Below are positions 11,883-24,050 of a stretch of 64,000 nt of DNA, one piece after another; the stretch's first letter is position 1; the number at the start of each line of letters is the position of its first letter. The notes beneath the pieces were generated by a model. It did no database searches, was not told where the DNA came from, and worked only from the letters and a program-made list of their open reading frames with translations. Source of the stretch: Artemia franciscana (taxonomy: Eukaryota > Arthropoda > Branchiopoda > Anostraca > Artemiidae); assembly GCF_032884065.1 (NCBI RefSeq), contig NW_027062617.1, positions 496,001-560,000 on the forward strand. Reading direction: 5' to 3'. The translations under genes were made by a program, and so were the position numbers.

Positions 11883-12350
11883 AGAAGAAAAAGAAAACTG
11901 AAAAAAGAAAAATGGTAAAAAACTAAAAAAAAACTAAAAAGAAAAAACTAAAAAAAAAGAAATAAAAGAAACCTAAAAAGAAACAACGTAAAAGAAATAA
12001 AAAAAATAAAAAAGGTAAAAAAATAAAAGAAAAAAAACTAAAAAAGCCAAAAAACTAAAAAAAAGAAAAAACTAAAAAAACTGGGAATTGCACAAATATT
12101 TCAATATATTTTGACAATAGATTAAAGTAATTCGAAAACCTTAAACAGATACCCAAAATTTGAGGTTTATTATAAACTGTTGGAGCTTTAGCATGCTTGG
12201 CACGTAAAGATTTTTCCAAGTGTCAATCTTAGAATGAACCATTGACAAATTGAAGAAAACAAATCAATAAAAAGAAGAAACTAAAAAAAAAGAAAAACTA
12301 AAAAAGAAAAAAACTAAGAAAAGCAAAAACTAAAAAAGAGAAAAAACTAA
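11880..12350 (+). repeat. A-rich simple sequence with duplicated Helitron 5' segment
   Basis: Irregular AAAAACTAAAAAG-type units fill 11880-12080 and 12260-12350. Between them, 12075-12250 repeats the segment at 11450-11600 (both begin AAACTGGGAATTGCA and include TTGAGGTTTATTATAAA). This indicates nested or duplicated 5' portions. Confidence 0.7.
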
Positions 12351-12479
12351 AAAAGGAACTGTATCTATATATATATATAAATAAGTTGTATATATGCATT
12401 TTTGTTTGTTTGTGGGTTTGCATTTAACGTCATTATAAGTGTATAAGGCTTTGTATATGACGTCATTATAAGATGACAC

Positions 12480-12742
12480 TACAGACCGGGACACCGGGAC
12501 ACAAATGACGGCCGGGACACAGGGAATATAAATGACGACCGGGACACTCAAAGAGAAATTACAGACCGGGACACAAATGACGACCGGGACACTCAAAGAG
12601 AAATTACAGACTGAGATACCGGGACACAAATGACGACCAAGACACAGGGAATATAAATGACGACCAGAACACCGGGACACAACTACAACGGGGACTCCGG
12701 GGGCACAGGGGGATATATAAATGACGACGGGGACACAGGGAA
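12480..12742 (+). repeat. GGGACAC minisatellite, copy A
   Basis: Repeats combine GACCGGGACAC, CAAATGACGA, GGGAATATAAATGACGA and CTCAAAGAGAAATTACAGA in variable order, giving higher-order units of about 30-60 bp. The same minisatellite occurs in Helitron B (13779-14097). It abuts the helicase remnant directly. Confidence 0.85.
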
Positions 12743-12746
12743 TGTT

Positions 12747-13456
<710 letters not shown>

Positions 13457-13778
13457 TCTTCTATATATATAAAAATGTAGTGTCTGTCCGTCTGGTACAT
13501 TACCGTTATTACCGTTACACGAGCTAAGAAAAATTGAGGCTCTTTTTAAATTTTATTAAATTGCTTAAAATGTAAAAAACTAGTGATTGCACAAATCTAT
13601 ATATATAAAAATAAGTTGTCTGTGTGTGTGTGTGTGTGTGTGTATGTGTCGAGTGACGTCATGTTTGTGTGTCGACTGACGTCATGTTTGTCGACTGACG
13701 TCATTATAAGGATTGAGCTGTATGCGTCATGAAGTTGTTTGTTGACTGACGTCATGTTTGTCAACTGATGAAATTACA

Positions 13779-14097
13779 TACCGGGACACCGGGACACAAA
13801 TAACAACCGGGACACAGGGAATATAAATGACGACCGGGAACCTCAAAGAGAAATTACAGACTGGGACACCCAGACACAAATCACGACCGGGACACAGAGA
13901 ATATAAATGACGACCGGGACACAGGGACACAACTACAACGGGGACGCCGGGGGCAGAGGCGGGATATATAAATGACGACCGGGACACAGGGATTGTTTGA
14001 ATAGAAATTGCAGACCGGGACACCGGGACACAGGGAATATAAATGACGACCGGGACACTCAAAGAGAAATTACAAACTGGGACACCGGGACACAAAT
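13779..14097 (+). repeat. GGGACAC minisatellite, copy B
   Basis: Same repeat types as in copy A in a different order and number. Confidence 0.85.
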
Positions 14098-14200
14098 GTT
14101 GCATGTTCAAGAGTCAGTAAACCTGACAATCTATTTATATGCACAGACAATGGGACAGCGAAGAATGTTGTATATTCGCATGTTTTACGTAGTTAAAAAC

Positions 14201-14352
<152 letters not shown>

Positions 14353-14507
14353 ATCTCTATTCACAGGTGGGACACAGGGACACAACTACAATGGCGCGTG
14401 ACTAATATGGCGCGTAACGACTTACGCGCGTGGGGGGGCTTGGGGGGGCGCGAAGCGCCCCACCAACTAGGTGTTGGGGTGGCGCGAAGCGCCATCCCAA
14501 CAGCTAG

Positions 14508-14640
14508 TCTTCTATATATATAAAAATGTAGTGTCTTTCCGTCTGTTATGCTATCTTTATCGTTACACTGTCTGTCTGTCACTAAGTATGACGTTAATAT
14601 GTAAAAAAAACTAACTAAAAAAAAACTTGAAAGAATTAAA
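14508..14640 (+). mobile_element. 5' end of a third Helitron
   Basis: TCTTCTATATATATAAAAATG starts again right after the CTAG of copy B and continues with GTAGTGTCTTTCCGTCTG as in copy B. The similarity fades after about 100 bp into A-rich DNA, so only the 5' end is present. Confidence 0.6.
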
Positions 14641-14689
14641 AACTATCTTTTATAAAAAAACCGAAAAAATAAAAAAAGAAGTTCGTTAC

Positions 14690-15165
14690 GTTAGCTAATT
14701 TATAAGTTACGTACATCTTTTACTAATAAAAACATTCGTAAAAAATTAAAAGTTCTAGTTGTCTTTCTAAGTAACCAAAAAACCGGAGGACAATTAGGCC
14801 TCCTCCCCCGCTTCTTTTTTGTCAAAATCAATCGATTAAAACTATGAGAAAGCCATTTAGCCAAAAAATAAATATGCAAATTTTGTTTTAATTATTCATC
14901 TGCGGAGAGCCTAAATCAAAACATGCATTGATTCAAAAACGTTCAGAAATTAAATAAAAAAACACGTTTTTTTAACGGAAAGTAAGGAGTGACAGTAAAA
15001 CTTAAAACGAACAGAAATTACTTCGTATGTGAGAGGGGTTGCTTCCTCATCAACGCCCCGCTCTTTACGCTAAAATTTTTTACTGTTTAAAAAGTAGAGT
15101 TAAGAGAATGAGTCAAACTTTAACGTAAAGAGCGGGGCGTTGATGAGGAAGCAGCCCCTTTCACA
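14690..15165 (+). repeat. Family 1 repeat, middle segment and outer hairpin (HP1)
   Basis: 14690-14960 matches the middle segment of the full copy at 42340-42600 (CATTCGTAAAAAATTA, GCGGAGAGCC, CATGCATTGATTCAAAAACG). 14961-15165 is the outer hairpin: the left arm runs through TTGCTTCCTCATCAACGCC and GCTCTTTACGCTAAA, and the right arm returns it in reverse complement. The right arm is cut off after about 48 bp at CCCCTTTCAC. Confidence 0.75.
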
Positions 15166-15509
15166 CTGATCAGTGTCTAATATTTTATTTACTATTCATT
15201 GCTCTGACGCTATTGAAATCAACACAAAAACGTTTATCTACTAGGAGAAAATATTTTATCCTTCTTAGTGACGTGAGATAAGAAGTTTTTCAAAGATGTC
15301 TCCTAAGTTCTCTGTTAGAGAACTGACAGGGCTTGATTCTTGCGCGAGTTTCCGTCAAAAATCCAATATATCGAACCCAGTCTTAGAAACTTCGGAAACG
15401 CTTGTGCACTAGATCGTCTATTCCGGTGTGCTAAGTAGTACTAAAATTGCCAAAAGGTCGAATGGATATTGAAGACCTTATAAGCTACTAAAACAATGAT
15501 TTTTCCACA
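15166..15509 (+). promoter_or_regulatory. Sequence just upstream of slo coding exon 1
   Basis: This non-repetitive stretch would hold the 5' UTR and perhaps the promoter, but no start site can be fixed. A near-CRE TGACGTGA stands at 15269-15276. A perfect inverted repeat GTTCTCT-GTT-AGAGAAC stands at 15307-15323. Drosophila slo is known to have several promoters and to respond to CREB, which makes the CRE-like site worth noting. A single 8-mer is weak evidence. Confidence 0.25.
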
Positions 15510-15561
15510 ATGTCCGAAGGTGCGGGATTTACACTTTCACCTGATGAAATTGAATGTTTAA
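15496..15561 (+). promoter_or_regulatory. Overlapping upstream ORF of slo
   Basis: An ATG at 15496 with A at -3 lies 14 bp before the slo ATG, in another frame. It opens 21 codons that end at TAA 15559-15561, inside the slo coding sequence. If the transcript starts upstream of it, scanning ribosomes would meet this ATG first, so it could lower Slo synthesis. Whether it is in the mature mRNA is unknown. Confidence 0.4.
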
Positions 15562-15815
15562 AAGATAGAAGGTGGTGGTGTTTCCTGTTATCCAGTATTT
15601 TCACTTTTTTAGCTGGACTTCTTATCGTACTATTATGGAGAGCATTCTCGGTTATATTTTGTAAGCAAGATGGGGCAGAGTACTCACAAAGTGATACGAA
15701 AAAAGATCCGAAAGCCCCCAGACAAAAACAAGAGTTTGAAGGGACTTTTGTTACTGAGGCTAAGGATTGGGCGGGCGAGCTTATATCTGGACAGACAACC
15801 ACTGGACGAATATTG
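15510..15815 (+). CDS. slo: BK calcium-activated potassium channel alpha subunit, exon 1
   Basis: This exon encodes residues 1-102 of Slo, the pore-forming subunit of the large-conductance K+ channel of the plasma membrane. RRWWCFLLSSIFTFLAGLL and following residues (about 20-43) form transmembrane helix S0, specific to BK channels. FEGTFVTEAKDWAGELISGQ (about 76-95) is the conserved S0-S1 linker, and it ends GRIL. The ATG at 15510 is the first in frame after TAA 15489-15491, with A at -3. The exon ends in TTG before GTAAGACG (phase 0), and the next exon continues VVLVF as in other Slo proteins. The N-terminus before S0 has only about 19 residues, short compared with fly Slo as I recall it, so an alternative first exon elsewhere is possible. 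Confidence 0.95.
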
Positions 15816-16773
15816 GTAAGACGTTTTCTGTATCCTACTTTCTTCACAATTCATTGTATTTTAGATAAATTACAATTTTTTTTTGTATTCAATTTTTAGC
15901 ATATCGTGAGGGAACAATAATGAATATCACACGGGGCTTAAGAATTTCTTTATTGTAATATATTTTCATTACTAGTTGGCTAAGCACGCAGAAGGGCGAG
16001 AGGATTCACCCTCACCCATATGACACATATAGTTAAAACTTTTTAGGCGAAAGGTAGACATGTTGGTTTTCGTTTCGAGATTCCCAAAGGAATTAGAAAA
16101 ATGAAGATCTGAAATCCCATAGGCAAAACAAGAGTTTGAAAGTATGTTTGTTACTTTGTTATATTTTTAAGAAAAAAGGTAGATATGCTGCTAAACGATT
16201 GAACCTGTCTTCTCTAAGTGATAGAAAAAGATCCAAAATCCACACCCAAAACAAAAGTTTGAAAGGAATTTTGTAAAAAAAAAAAAAAATAAAGATCCGA
16301 ATACATCGACTCCATGTCCAGGAACCTTTATTAACGAAAGAAAATGAGTAAAGCTAAGTTAAACACAACATTTTTGGGAACTAATAATATATGAGTTTCT
16401 TTTCGTTTGTTTTTCTCTTTTCTGTATGTTGTGTTCAGTTTAGACTTACTCATTTTTTCCATTGATAAAAGCTCCTGAACATGGTGTCAAAATATTCCAA
16501 TCTTTACTATTTAGCGTTTCTTTTTTCTGTTTTGTTCCACTGTTTTGTGTAGATATTATACCACCTTCTCTCTCTATGTTTTCATTTTTATAGATTCCCT
16601 AAATTATTAGAGAAAAATAATTAAATTATATTTCAATTAAGAAATTATTTTCAAATATGAGGCGTTTGATAATGAATTTTTTGGTAGTAGCAGGTGGCGA
16701 ATTAAAACAGAAACATGGGCGAAGAATAAGTTCAAACATATGACGCCTAAAAACTTGAAAAGGTTTAGCCTAC

Positions 16774-16892
16774 GTTGAAGGTGACCATTGTCTTTAAGAC
16801 TATGGTCTCAAACCCGTTGAAGGTGACCATTGTCTTTGAGACAATGGTCTCAAACCCTTTGTAGGTGACTATTGTCTTTGAGACTCAACACA
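16774..16892 (+). repeat. 42-bp tandem repeat with internal hairpin
   Basis: Two full units and a partial third start at 16774, 16816 and 16858. The second unit contains the perfect palindrome GACCATTGTCT-TTG-AGACAATGGTC; the others carry one or more changes in it. Confidence 0.85.
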
Positions 16893-17279
16893 TTCCTCAT
16901 GTTTCAGTTTTACCGGATTGTAAGGCTTAACTAATTAGTTTTGGTTGTTTATTTTTACAGTCCAACGTGTTCTAAAAACTATATATAATTTTAAAATAAC
17001 AAAAAGAAATAATAGTAGAAAATCGGGGTTTTCAGGCATGAATAGACCTTAGCTCAGTCCTTAGGGGCAAAATATGTTTTTATTTCCATGTCCTTGGTAC
17101 TTTAAGTATTTAAGTGTATTTAAGCTGGAAGTAAGCACTGGGATCCTAAAAGATACCTTTGCTGAAACAACCGTATGCTACACACAAAATGCTGTTATTT
17201 CACTGGTGGATCCAAGAGCGGCGGTAGGAGAACCCTGCAATGTAAAGTTATATAATGCAAATGTAAATAAAAGGGTATT

Positions 17280-17390
17280 AGGTAAAGGGTATATATATAA
17301 ATAAATAAAGGGTATAAATAAGGGTATATATATATGAATAAATGGTGTAAATAAAAGGGTATATTGAATATATATGTATATATAGATATG
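17280..17390 (+). repeat. GGGTATA/AATAA minisatellite
   Basis: Irregular units of AAATAAAAGGGTATA and TATATATAAATAA type over about 110 bp. Confidence 0.7.
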
Positions 17391-18939
17391 TGTGGATTCA
17401 TAAAGGTTTGTAACGGATCTGACGCTATATGCTTGCAAAAAAGAGATGCCTTTTCCGACATCAAAAATACAATTCACAATATAATTACCTTAAAACAATG
17501 CATCTGGAAGCTCTTGTAAATAAAACTTTTAATCAAATCGCCACCAATGCAATTTACATGTGAAGTCTATGATATGACCTAGTACACTTAATCACAGAGA
17601 AACAAAGAACTTATTAGTAAAAAAAATTGTCGTGAATCCGTTCTATTCTTTGTTTTTACTTTGCTTAAAATTTAGTGCATAAGAACCAATCAAGCTTTGT
17701 GTTATATTTACCAGCTCAACATAGCAATAATAAGGAAATACAACCATGGGTAAAAGATCAAATTATTTGGTTCCTCTTCCTGAGATACGGATAATGAGCT
17801 ATGCCGTTGACAAAAAAATAATTGTGACTCATGACTTCAGAAAAATAAATCAATCGAATTAAAGCCCAATTTTTTACCCATAAATATGGTATAGTAATTA
17901 AACTTTTGTCCTTGGTCTACTCCTTGCAAATAGCGTAATGCCAATACGGCGCTGTTACTTGTTTTTCCTGCTATCTGTCATTAGAATATATAAAACTACT
18001 GGCAAATAAACTTCCTCAAAGACACTGTTCGAATTTGCATTTCAATAGGATTCAGAATAGGGGAACATGGCTAGGGCTTTTTTCCCAAGCTTAACTAATG
18101 CGTTGTAAAGACAAAGAGGGGAATGGTGGGAATAAGTGGCCAATTTCGTAGAATGTCGAGTTTTAGTTAGAAAGGAAACACCTAAAGGAAACACCTTTTA
18201 GAGGCTAGTAAGACTGACTCTCCGTATATAAAATGGTTGCTGAGCTCAGAAAAGCGACGGAATTGATATTTTTTTTTCGCTTGAAATATCTATTGCTAAA
18301 GCAACCCCTTTTCAGGGGAAAGAGAGGAAAAGGGAAAAATCTCGAATTAAAATTTTTTAAATATTTTCTGAATAGAAAGGTTGTTTCCTATTAATTCAAG
18401 TCCGAGGAGATCAAAAATGACTTCATAATCGAAAAGTTCTATCATTTAGTACCCCATTTCCACCCTAAGTGAGGTCAGAAGGGGATGAGAAATCGGAATC
18501 TCAAATCTTGCAGCATTTGCACACATACGAACATTAAAATATTCAGAAAAATTCGCTTGATAGCATGCACAGAATTGCTCGACATCTGGGTCTGGAAAAT
18601 GGTCTGTCTGAAAGTCTGAAAGCTGTCAGTCTAGAGACTGGGGCTAGAAACTTTAGTCAAATGGTTACACACCCATTATGAAACATGTACCACCTGTTCC
18701 TGAAAACCTTCTAAAACTGATTCACTCCAGCTATAAAGGTGATTGTGAAAGCCATCAAGTGCACTTTCAAAAAAGTGACCTTTACTGCACTATTGTAAGT
18801 CTAATGGGGGGGGGGGAGGTGGGAGTTTTTTCAGTGAAAATGCAAAGAACCTGTATTTTCAAAATCTAGGGGAAGGGAGTAAACAAAGCTGGAGGGGGAC
18901 AATTGCCCCTTGACGCGATTGCCCGTGCTTTTAGTTAGA

Positions 18940-20240
18940 GTTTTGTACTGAGATCGAGAAAACAAAAATCAATTCCCAATTCTCTAAAATAACTATTTTT
19001 TACCAAAAACAATTTCAAAATTTGCTCATGTGGTTTGTTGACACAACTCCTTCGCATTATTTTATATATTAAATAAAAAAACAAAGTGTTTTCAAATGAA
19101 AGCAAAGAGCAACATTAAAACTTAAAACAAATAGAAATTATTAGGTATATGAAGGGGTTTGCCCCCTAGTCAATACCTCACTCTTTACGCTAGAGTTTGA
19201 ATCTTGTTCCAATTCTTGAAGAATGACTCCTGAATCATAAGGGCCGTTTAATTAGAATAAATAGCTCTTTTGAAAGTACTAAAAAAACGTTAGCGTAAAG
19301 AGCGAGGTATTGACTAGGGGGCTAACCCCCTCATATACATAATAATTTTTGTTCGATTTAAGTTTTAATGTTGCTATTTACTTTCAGTTGAAAAAATGAT
19401 AGTTTTTTAGTATTTAATTTCTGATAGTTTTTTAAATAATGCTTGGAAATCCGGCGCCCCCTTCATAGAAAATTCCCTTCCTGCATGAAAAATTCCTCCA
19501 TGAAAGGATCCTCCCACGTAACCCCCTACCCCGAATCCCTCCCCCACCAGAAAAATCCCATCTGAAAACGTATGTATACTTCCCAATAACCAATACTATA
19601 TGTAAAGAATGGGCAAAGTTCATAACTTGCAGCGCTTCCCCCAGGGACTGTGGGGAAATAAGTCATCCTCAAAGACATTGGTACTAGATTTTCCAACTAT
19701 GTTGAACAAAATGGCTATCTCAAAATTTTGATCGGGTGACTTTGGGAATAAAATGAGCGTGGGAGGGGGCTTAGTTGCCCTACAATTTTTTTGGTCACTT
19801 AAAAGGGCACTAGAACTTTTAACTTCCGTTGAAATGAGTTCTCTCGCAATATTCTAGGATCACTGGGTCGAAACGATCACCCCAGGGAAAAAAACATATA
19901 AACACGCCTTCGTGGTCTTTTTGCTGGCAAAAAATACAAAATTCTACACTTCTGCAGATAGAAGCTTGAAGCCTCTACATTAGGGTTCTCTGATACGCTG
20001 ATTCTTATGGTATGATCTTCATTAAGATTCTAGGAATTTTGGGGGTGTTTCCCCCTTTTTTGAAAATATGTCAAATTTTTCTCAGGTTTTTGATTGGTAA
20101 GACTAACTTGACGAAACTCGTGTATTTCAAATCAGCATAAAAATCCGCTTCTTTTGATGTTTCTATTCGTATCAAAATTCCGTTTTTTTCAGAGTTTTGG
20201 TTACTATTGAGCCGTGTCGCTCCTTAATTACAGTTCGAAT
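18940..20240 (-). repeat. Family 1 repeat, minus orientation, with hairpin HP2
   Basis: The right end (20180-20236) reads TTTTGGTTACTATTGAGCCG and CGCTCCTTAATTACAGTTCG, the reverse complement of the family head. Inward come the modules CACGCCTTCGTGG (cf. CACGCATCCGTGA), TGGGTCGAAACGATCACCCC, AAAAGGGCACTAGAAC and GGCTATCTCAAAATTTTGATC. The hairpin at 19086-19398 closes it. Its arms contain GCCCCCTAGTCAATACCTC and GAGGTATTGACTAGGGGGC around a ~90-bp centre. Confidence 0.75.
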
Positions 20241-21640
20241 CTTCAAAATGTTTGATTTACTTGCATTGAATATCAGATATTCTTATGTGCTATTCGGAAC
20301 CAATAGATACAGGAATGAGCTATGTTATTCTTAGCCTCCTAACTCCTTCTCCTGATATCTGTAGCCATTCGCGGTCCCATTGTTCATGCTTGCTTCAAAA
20401 CCGAGAAAAACCTATTCAATCTATTTTTAAATTGGTAAAAACTTTATCTTAGCGAAATAAAATTGAGCTTTTTTTGCGCAACTGAAGATCGAAGTTCATG
20501 GAGATCTAAAAGAAACTGTTTCCAATCCTCGCGAATCAGCAATTGGGTTTTTTGGCACCGAGATCCGCATTTAATATTGCTGTGAAAATAAAAGAAATAA
20601 GTGCACACACATTAGAAACTTCTTTAGAAGCCCGAGGAAAAATGCTGAAATACTTTTTAATAGACTTAGTAATTGTCAATGATGCTTTTGGTTTGGTGCA
20701 GCTTCTATTGTAAAGGCTCCGACAGTGTATGAAAAAAAGCTGTTTGAATATCTTTTCTTAAGAAGTAATTTCAAATATTGTTGAATACTTCTCTAAAAGT
20801 TTTAGGAAGTACGTCTAATGAATGGTGCATAAGAAGGGCGTTCCGCCGTAGCCAAGAGTGGATAGTGGATTTGTTCATAATATAAAAGAATTATTCATAT
20901 AAAATACTCACGCAAGGTTTGAACCCGAGACCATAGTATTAAAGATTCTAGATTACACCGACAGAATCAGCCAAACCTAATTTGCTTGTTTTAAAACTTT
21001 TTTTTATTTAAGATAAAAACAATTTTTTGATCATTTCGCTAAGGTAAAATAATTTTTTTTATAAGATAAATAGGTTCTATTGTATGGAAGGAGCTTATAG
21101 ACAAAGCCAATTATTATATACATACATCTAAATAGGGTGAAGTATTGACGTAAAGATGCCGAGCCAAACGAATGAATCTCGCGAAGCATAGGAATACAAT
21201 ACATAAGAATATAATAGTCTTAAAGCATAAGAAAATGAATGCTTTGATTTATACCCAAATTTATATCCATATAACGCATGAGAATAATACAAAAAAGATT
21301 ACCATGTCTACTCAGGACGAATTTCCCTTAAATTAAGACATAGTGCCGAAATTCTTTTGCACTTCCTCATAATCTTCCATGGAATGTCATTGGATCAGTT
21401 TGAAACGAAAAGAGTATTAATATCACTACTACTAAGAACTCACCGCACCGCTGTGCTACCAGAGGCCGACAGAGCTACGCAAGTTTGTGCTCCCCCAAGC
21501 CTTTCTCTCTATAACCCTCCTCCCCCATGAAGTTCCAATCTTGGAGCTTCAAGATGTCTTAGATCAAGACGTTCTTAATACGTTTTAGATCAAGACGTAT
21601 TAAGTGCGTATTCCAAAGACGGTGTTTGATTTCCAGTCTG
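20241..21640. other. Intron sequence without recognised gene
   Basis: No coding or RNA gene seen, apart from a possible tRNA-derived fragment on the minus strand at 20905-20985. Confidence 0.4.
20905..20985 (-). repeat. Possible tRNA-derived fragment
   Basis: On the minus strand a TGGCTGATTCTG A-box-like segment is followed at about 45 bp by GGGTTCAAACC, a good B box. No cloverleaf forms, so this is at most an old tRNA or SINE head. Confidence 0.3.
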
Positions 21641-22500
21641 TCTGTCTGTCAGTCTGTCTGTTGGTTTTGGTTTTTCTAGTTTGGGCACTTCCAGATAAGC
21701 TAGGGCGATCAAAGTTGGCATTCGTTTGAGGGACTAGACTAGAGTAAATTATTAATAGTCGCTTCCCCGATTCGACCATCTGGGGGGGGGGGGAGCGAAC
21801 GAAATAGTTGAGAAGAGCTTTATTTGCCCAAAAAAGAAATGAATGTTCTTCTAAAGTGTGGCTTGCTGGTCTAGGGGTATGATTCTCGCTTAAGGTGCGA
21901 GAGGTCTCAGGTTTGAATTATGGACCATCCCAATTTTTACATGAAGAAGTTCCAAAACTAGGTGCGTATTCAATATAGCGATCACTGAAAGCTTACAGGC
22001 GTATCAGGGACCGGAACAGATTAAATTAGAAATAGTCGCTTCCTCGATAAGACCATCTAGGGGGAGTGGGAGGACGGTTCCACCGTCCTTAAATTGGGGT
22101 ATTTTTAAATGAGGTATTTTTAACTTACGAACGGGTCATCATAATGAAATTTGATATTTAGAAGGACCTCGTGTCTCAGATCTCTTACTTTAAATCCCAA
22201 GCGGATCCGGTAGCATTGGGGGGAGTTGGAGGGGGAAGCCGGAAATCTTGGAAAACGCTTAGAGTGGAGAGGTCGGGATGAAACTTGGTGGGACAAACGT
22301 TACAATAATGAACAAGAAGAGAACACTGTATTTGCAAGTTTATCTTTGCAATAATTGCCAATAAACAAAGAACAGCAAAATCGATAACTCTAGCACCGAG
22401 TTTAATTTAGGTTCCGACCTCGTCACAAGTACCATATGAGCTCTTGGCTCTTCCAACCTCGTCATACGTGTCCTATGATCTTTCGGCTCTTGTTTAACTT
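21640..22500. repeat. Inverted copy of the 7860-10000 repeat
   Basis: The order is reversed relative to the first copy: a TGTC/AGTC tract (21642-21662), CTAGGGCGATCAAAGTTGGC, one or two array units (GACCTCGTGTCTCAGATCTC, GGAAAACGCTTAGAGTGGAG near 22250), then GTACCATATGAGCTCTTGGC near 22430. The array is collapsed to about one unit here against six in the other copy. Confidence 0.6.
21860..21931 (+). pseudogene. tRNA-Pro-like pseudogene with anticodon AAG
   Basis: The D arm (GGTCTAGGGGTATGATT) and anticodon stem (CTCGC/GCGAG) match eukaryotic tRNA-Pro closely. The anticodon loop is TTAAGGT, giving AAG (leucine) instead of AGG. The acceptor 3' half and T stem no longer pair with the 5' half. 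It lies inside the repeat at 21640-22500, so it is most likely a dead tRNA copy carried by that repeat. Confidence 0.55.
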
Positions 22501-24050
22501 AGTGATTGCAAATATGAGCTTCAGAGAATATTATGATATTATGATATCAGAGGATCATTTAAACCCCATATATTACTATTAATGCTTGGTTTTCAGAAAT
22601 ACCTGGAAATAAAGGAATGATGTTGACTGTTGATCTAAGGCTATTTCCACACTTAGCTGAAATCAGAGACACACAAAAGTTTCCATTCTGCATGATTAAC
22701 TTAATCCGTGTTAAACCTGTGTCCATTCAACACTCACCCAACACCTAATCTTGTCTATATAGACATGCTCCTATAATTTTAACCTATGATCATTTAGGGA
22801 TGGTTTAAGGAATAACCTTAAATAACTAAATGTTTATCATTATGCTCTTACAGTTGCAAGATTAATAGACTGCCCTAAGGAGAAAAACCACGCGTTGCTC
22901 CTAAAATACAGTAAATAAGGAGCTTAACATTTACTATAGGCTATACCAAATTGTACCGTGGACTAAGAAAGTAATTTAAAAGATAATTAATTCAGTTAAT
23001 CAATTAATTAATCATTTAATTAATTTTATAGGCATTTTCCTCTGCGTTTCAGAGGTAGCATTTTTTTTCAGCTAGCTAGATTCTTTTCCCCAACGCACAC
23101 ATACATTTTTTGATGTAGCTTGCACAAGCTTTTACGGACTTAAAATTATTTTAGTTACTTTTTTTTATTTCGAAATTTGTTTCGCAAATTATCTACATTT
23201 GGGAATTAGAAAGCGAGAAAAAAAAATCTTGAGGGAATCATGAGGGGAAAATATATTCAATAGCAGTAGCTTTGTTCCATGACATAGAATGCCGTTTTTT
23301 ATCTCTCCTAGATGCTCTTAATTAGAGAGAACAAGATGTTTGGGCACATACTTTCTAATTAATTTGGGATTGAGGGGAAGGACACTAGACATTTTGACTG
23401 AAGAGATAAGAGAAAACACACCTTCAAAAATGCACCAAAAAATTGTAGATTCATATCAACAATTGAATATGTTATCGGGGAAACCATGAAATCTTTGGTT
23501 GGGGAGTGGTACACCGCACAAGCTCGCATAGTAAACTTTTTGGATATAAATCAATGCTGAATAGCTACAGGACTCTGGTTTGTCTCCTTAATATAAATGA
23601 CAGAGATCTTGTCTATATCCTACATTTTTAAGGAACAATAGGGAAATTGGACATAGAAGTCTAATGGTTTTGAGTTTTGCTGCGTATTATATTTTAACCA
23701 AGTAGGGCTAAAACAAAAATTAAGCGATTCTGCCTCAACTGATCCGTATATGGAAATGAGGCGAACAATCAAAAATCAATTCTAAAGTTGCCATTTTCAA
23801 TAGTTCTTTTTGATATTTCTGACGACACCCTTACTATCATTAAAACACGCAAGAAATGTCTTTATGGTCTACAGACCAACCCAATTGAAGCTCTTTTTTC
23901 CTCTGCTGTGCTGAATTAAACAATTTTCTTGCTTTATCATTAGTTGATTAGCTTTCTGTTTGTTTTTTCACTAAATTGCATTTATTAAGTTGTTTAATTC
24001 CACGCCAAAACCTGAAACATAAGATACAAGTTTGTTCCCAGTGAGAAATA
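22501..24050. other. Intron sequence, nothing recognised
   Basis: A/T-rich, only short open frames, with a local ATTAATTAAT-rich stretch near 23000. No feature supported. Confidence 0.4.

Larger units (their letters stand above)
15900..18930. other. Proximal intron 1, no gene recognised
   Basis: A/T-rich intron sequence. Visible items are fragments echoing exon 1 wording (ATAGGCAAAACAAGAGTTTGAAAG near 16121 and related text near 16245, similar to the AAACAAGAGTTTGAAGGG of exon 1), the 42-bp tandem repeat at 16774 and the ATA-rich minisatellite near 17280. Confidence 0.4.

Noticed and set aside
15488..15847. 119-codon frame antisense to slo exon 1
   Set aside because: It is a shadow of the strongly constrained coding strand, with no family resemblance of its own.
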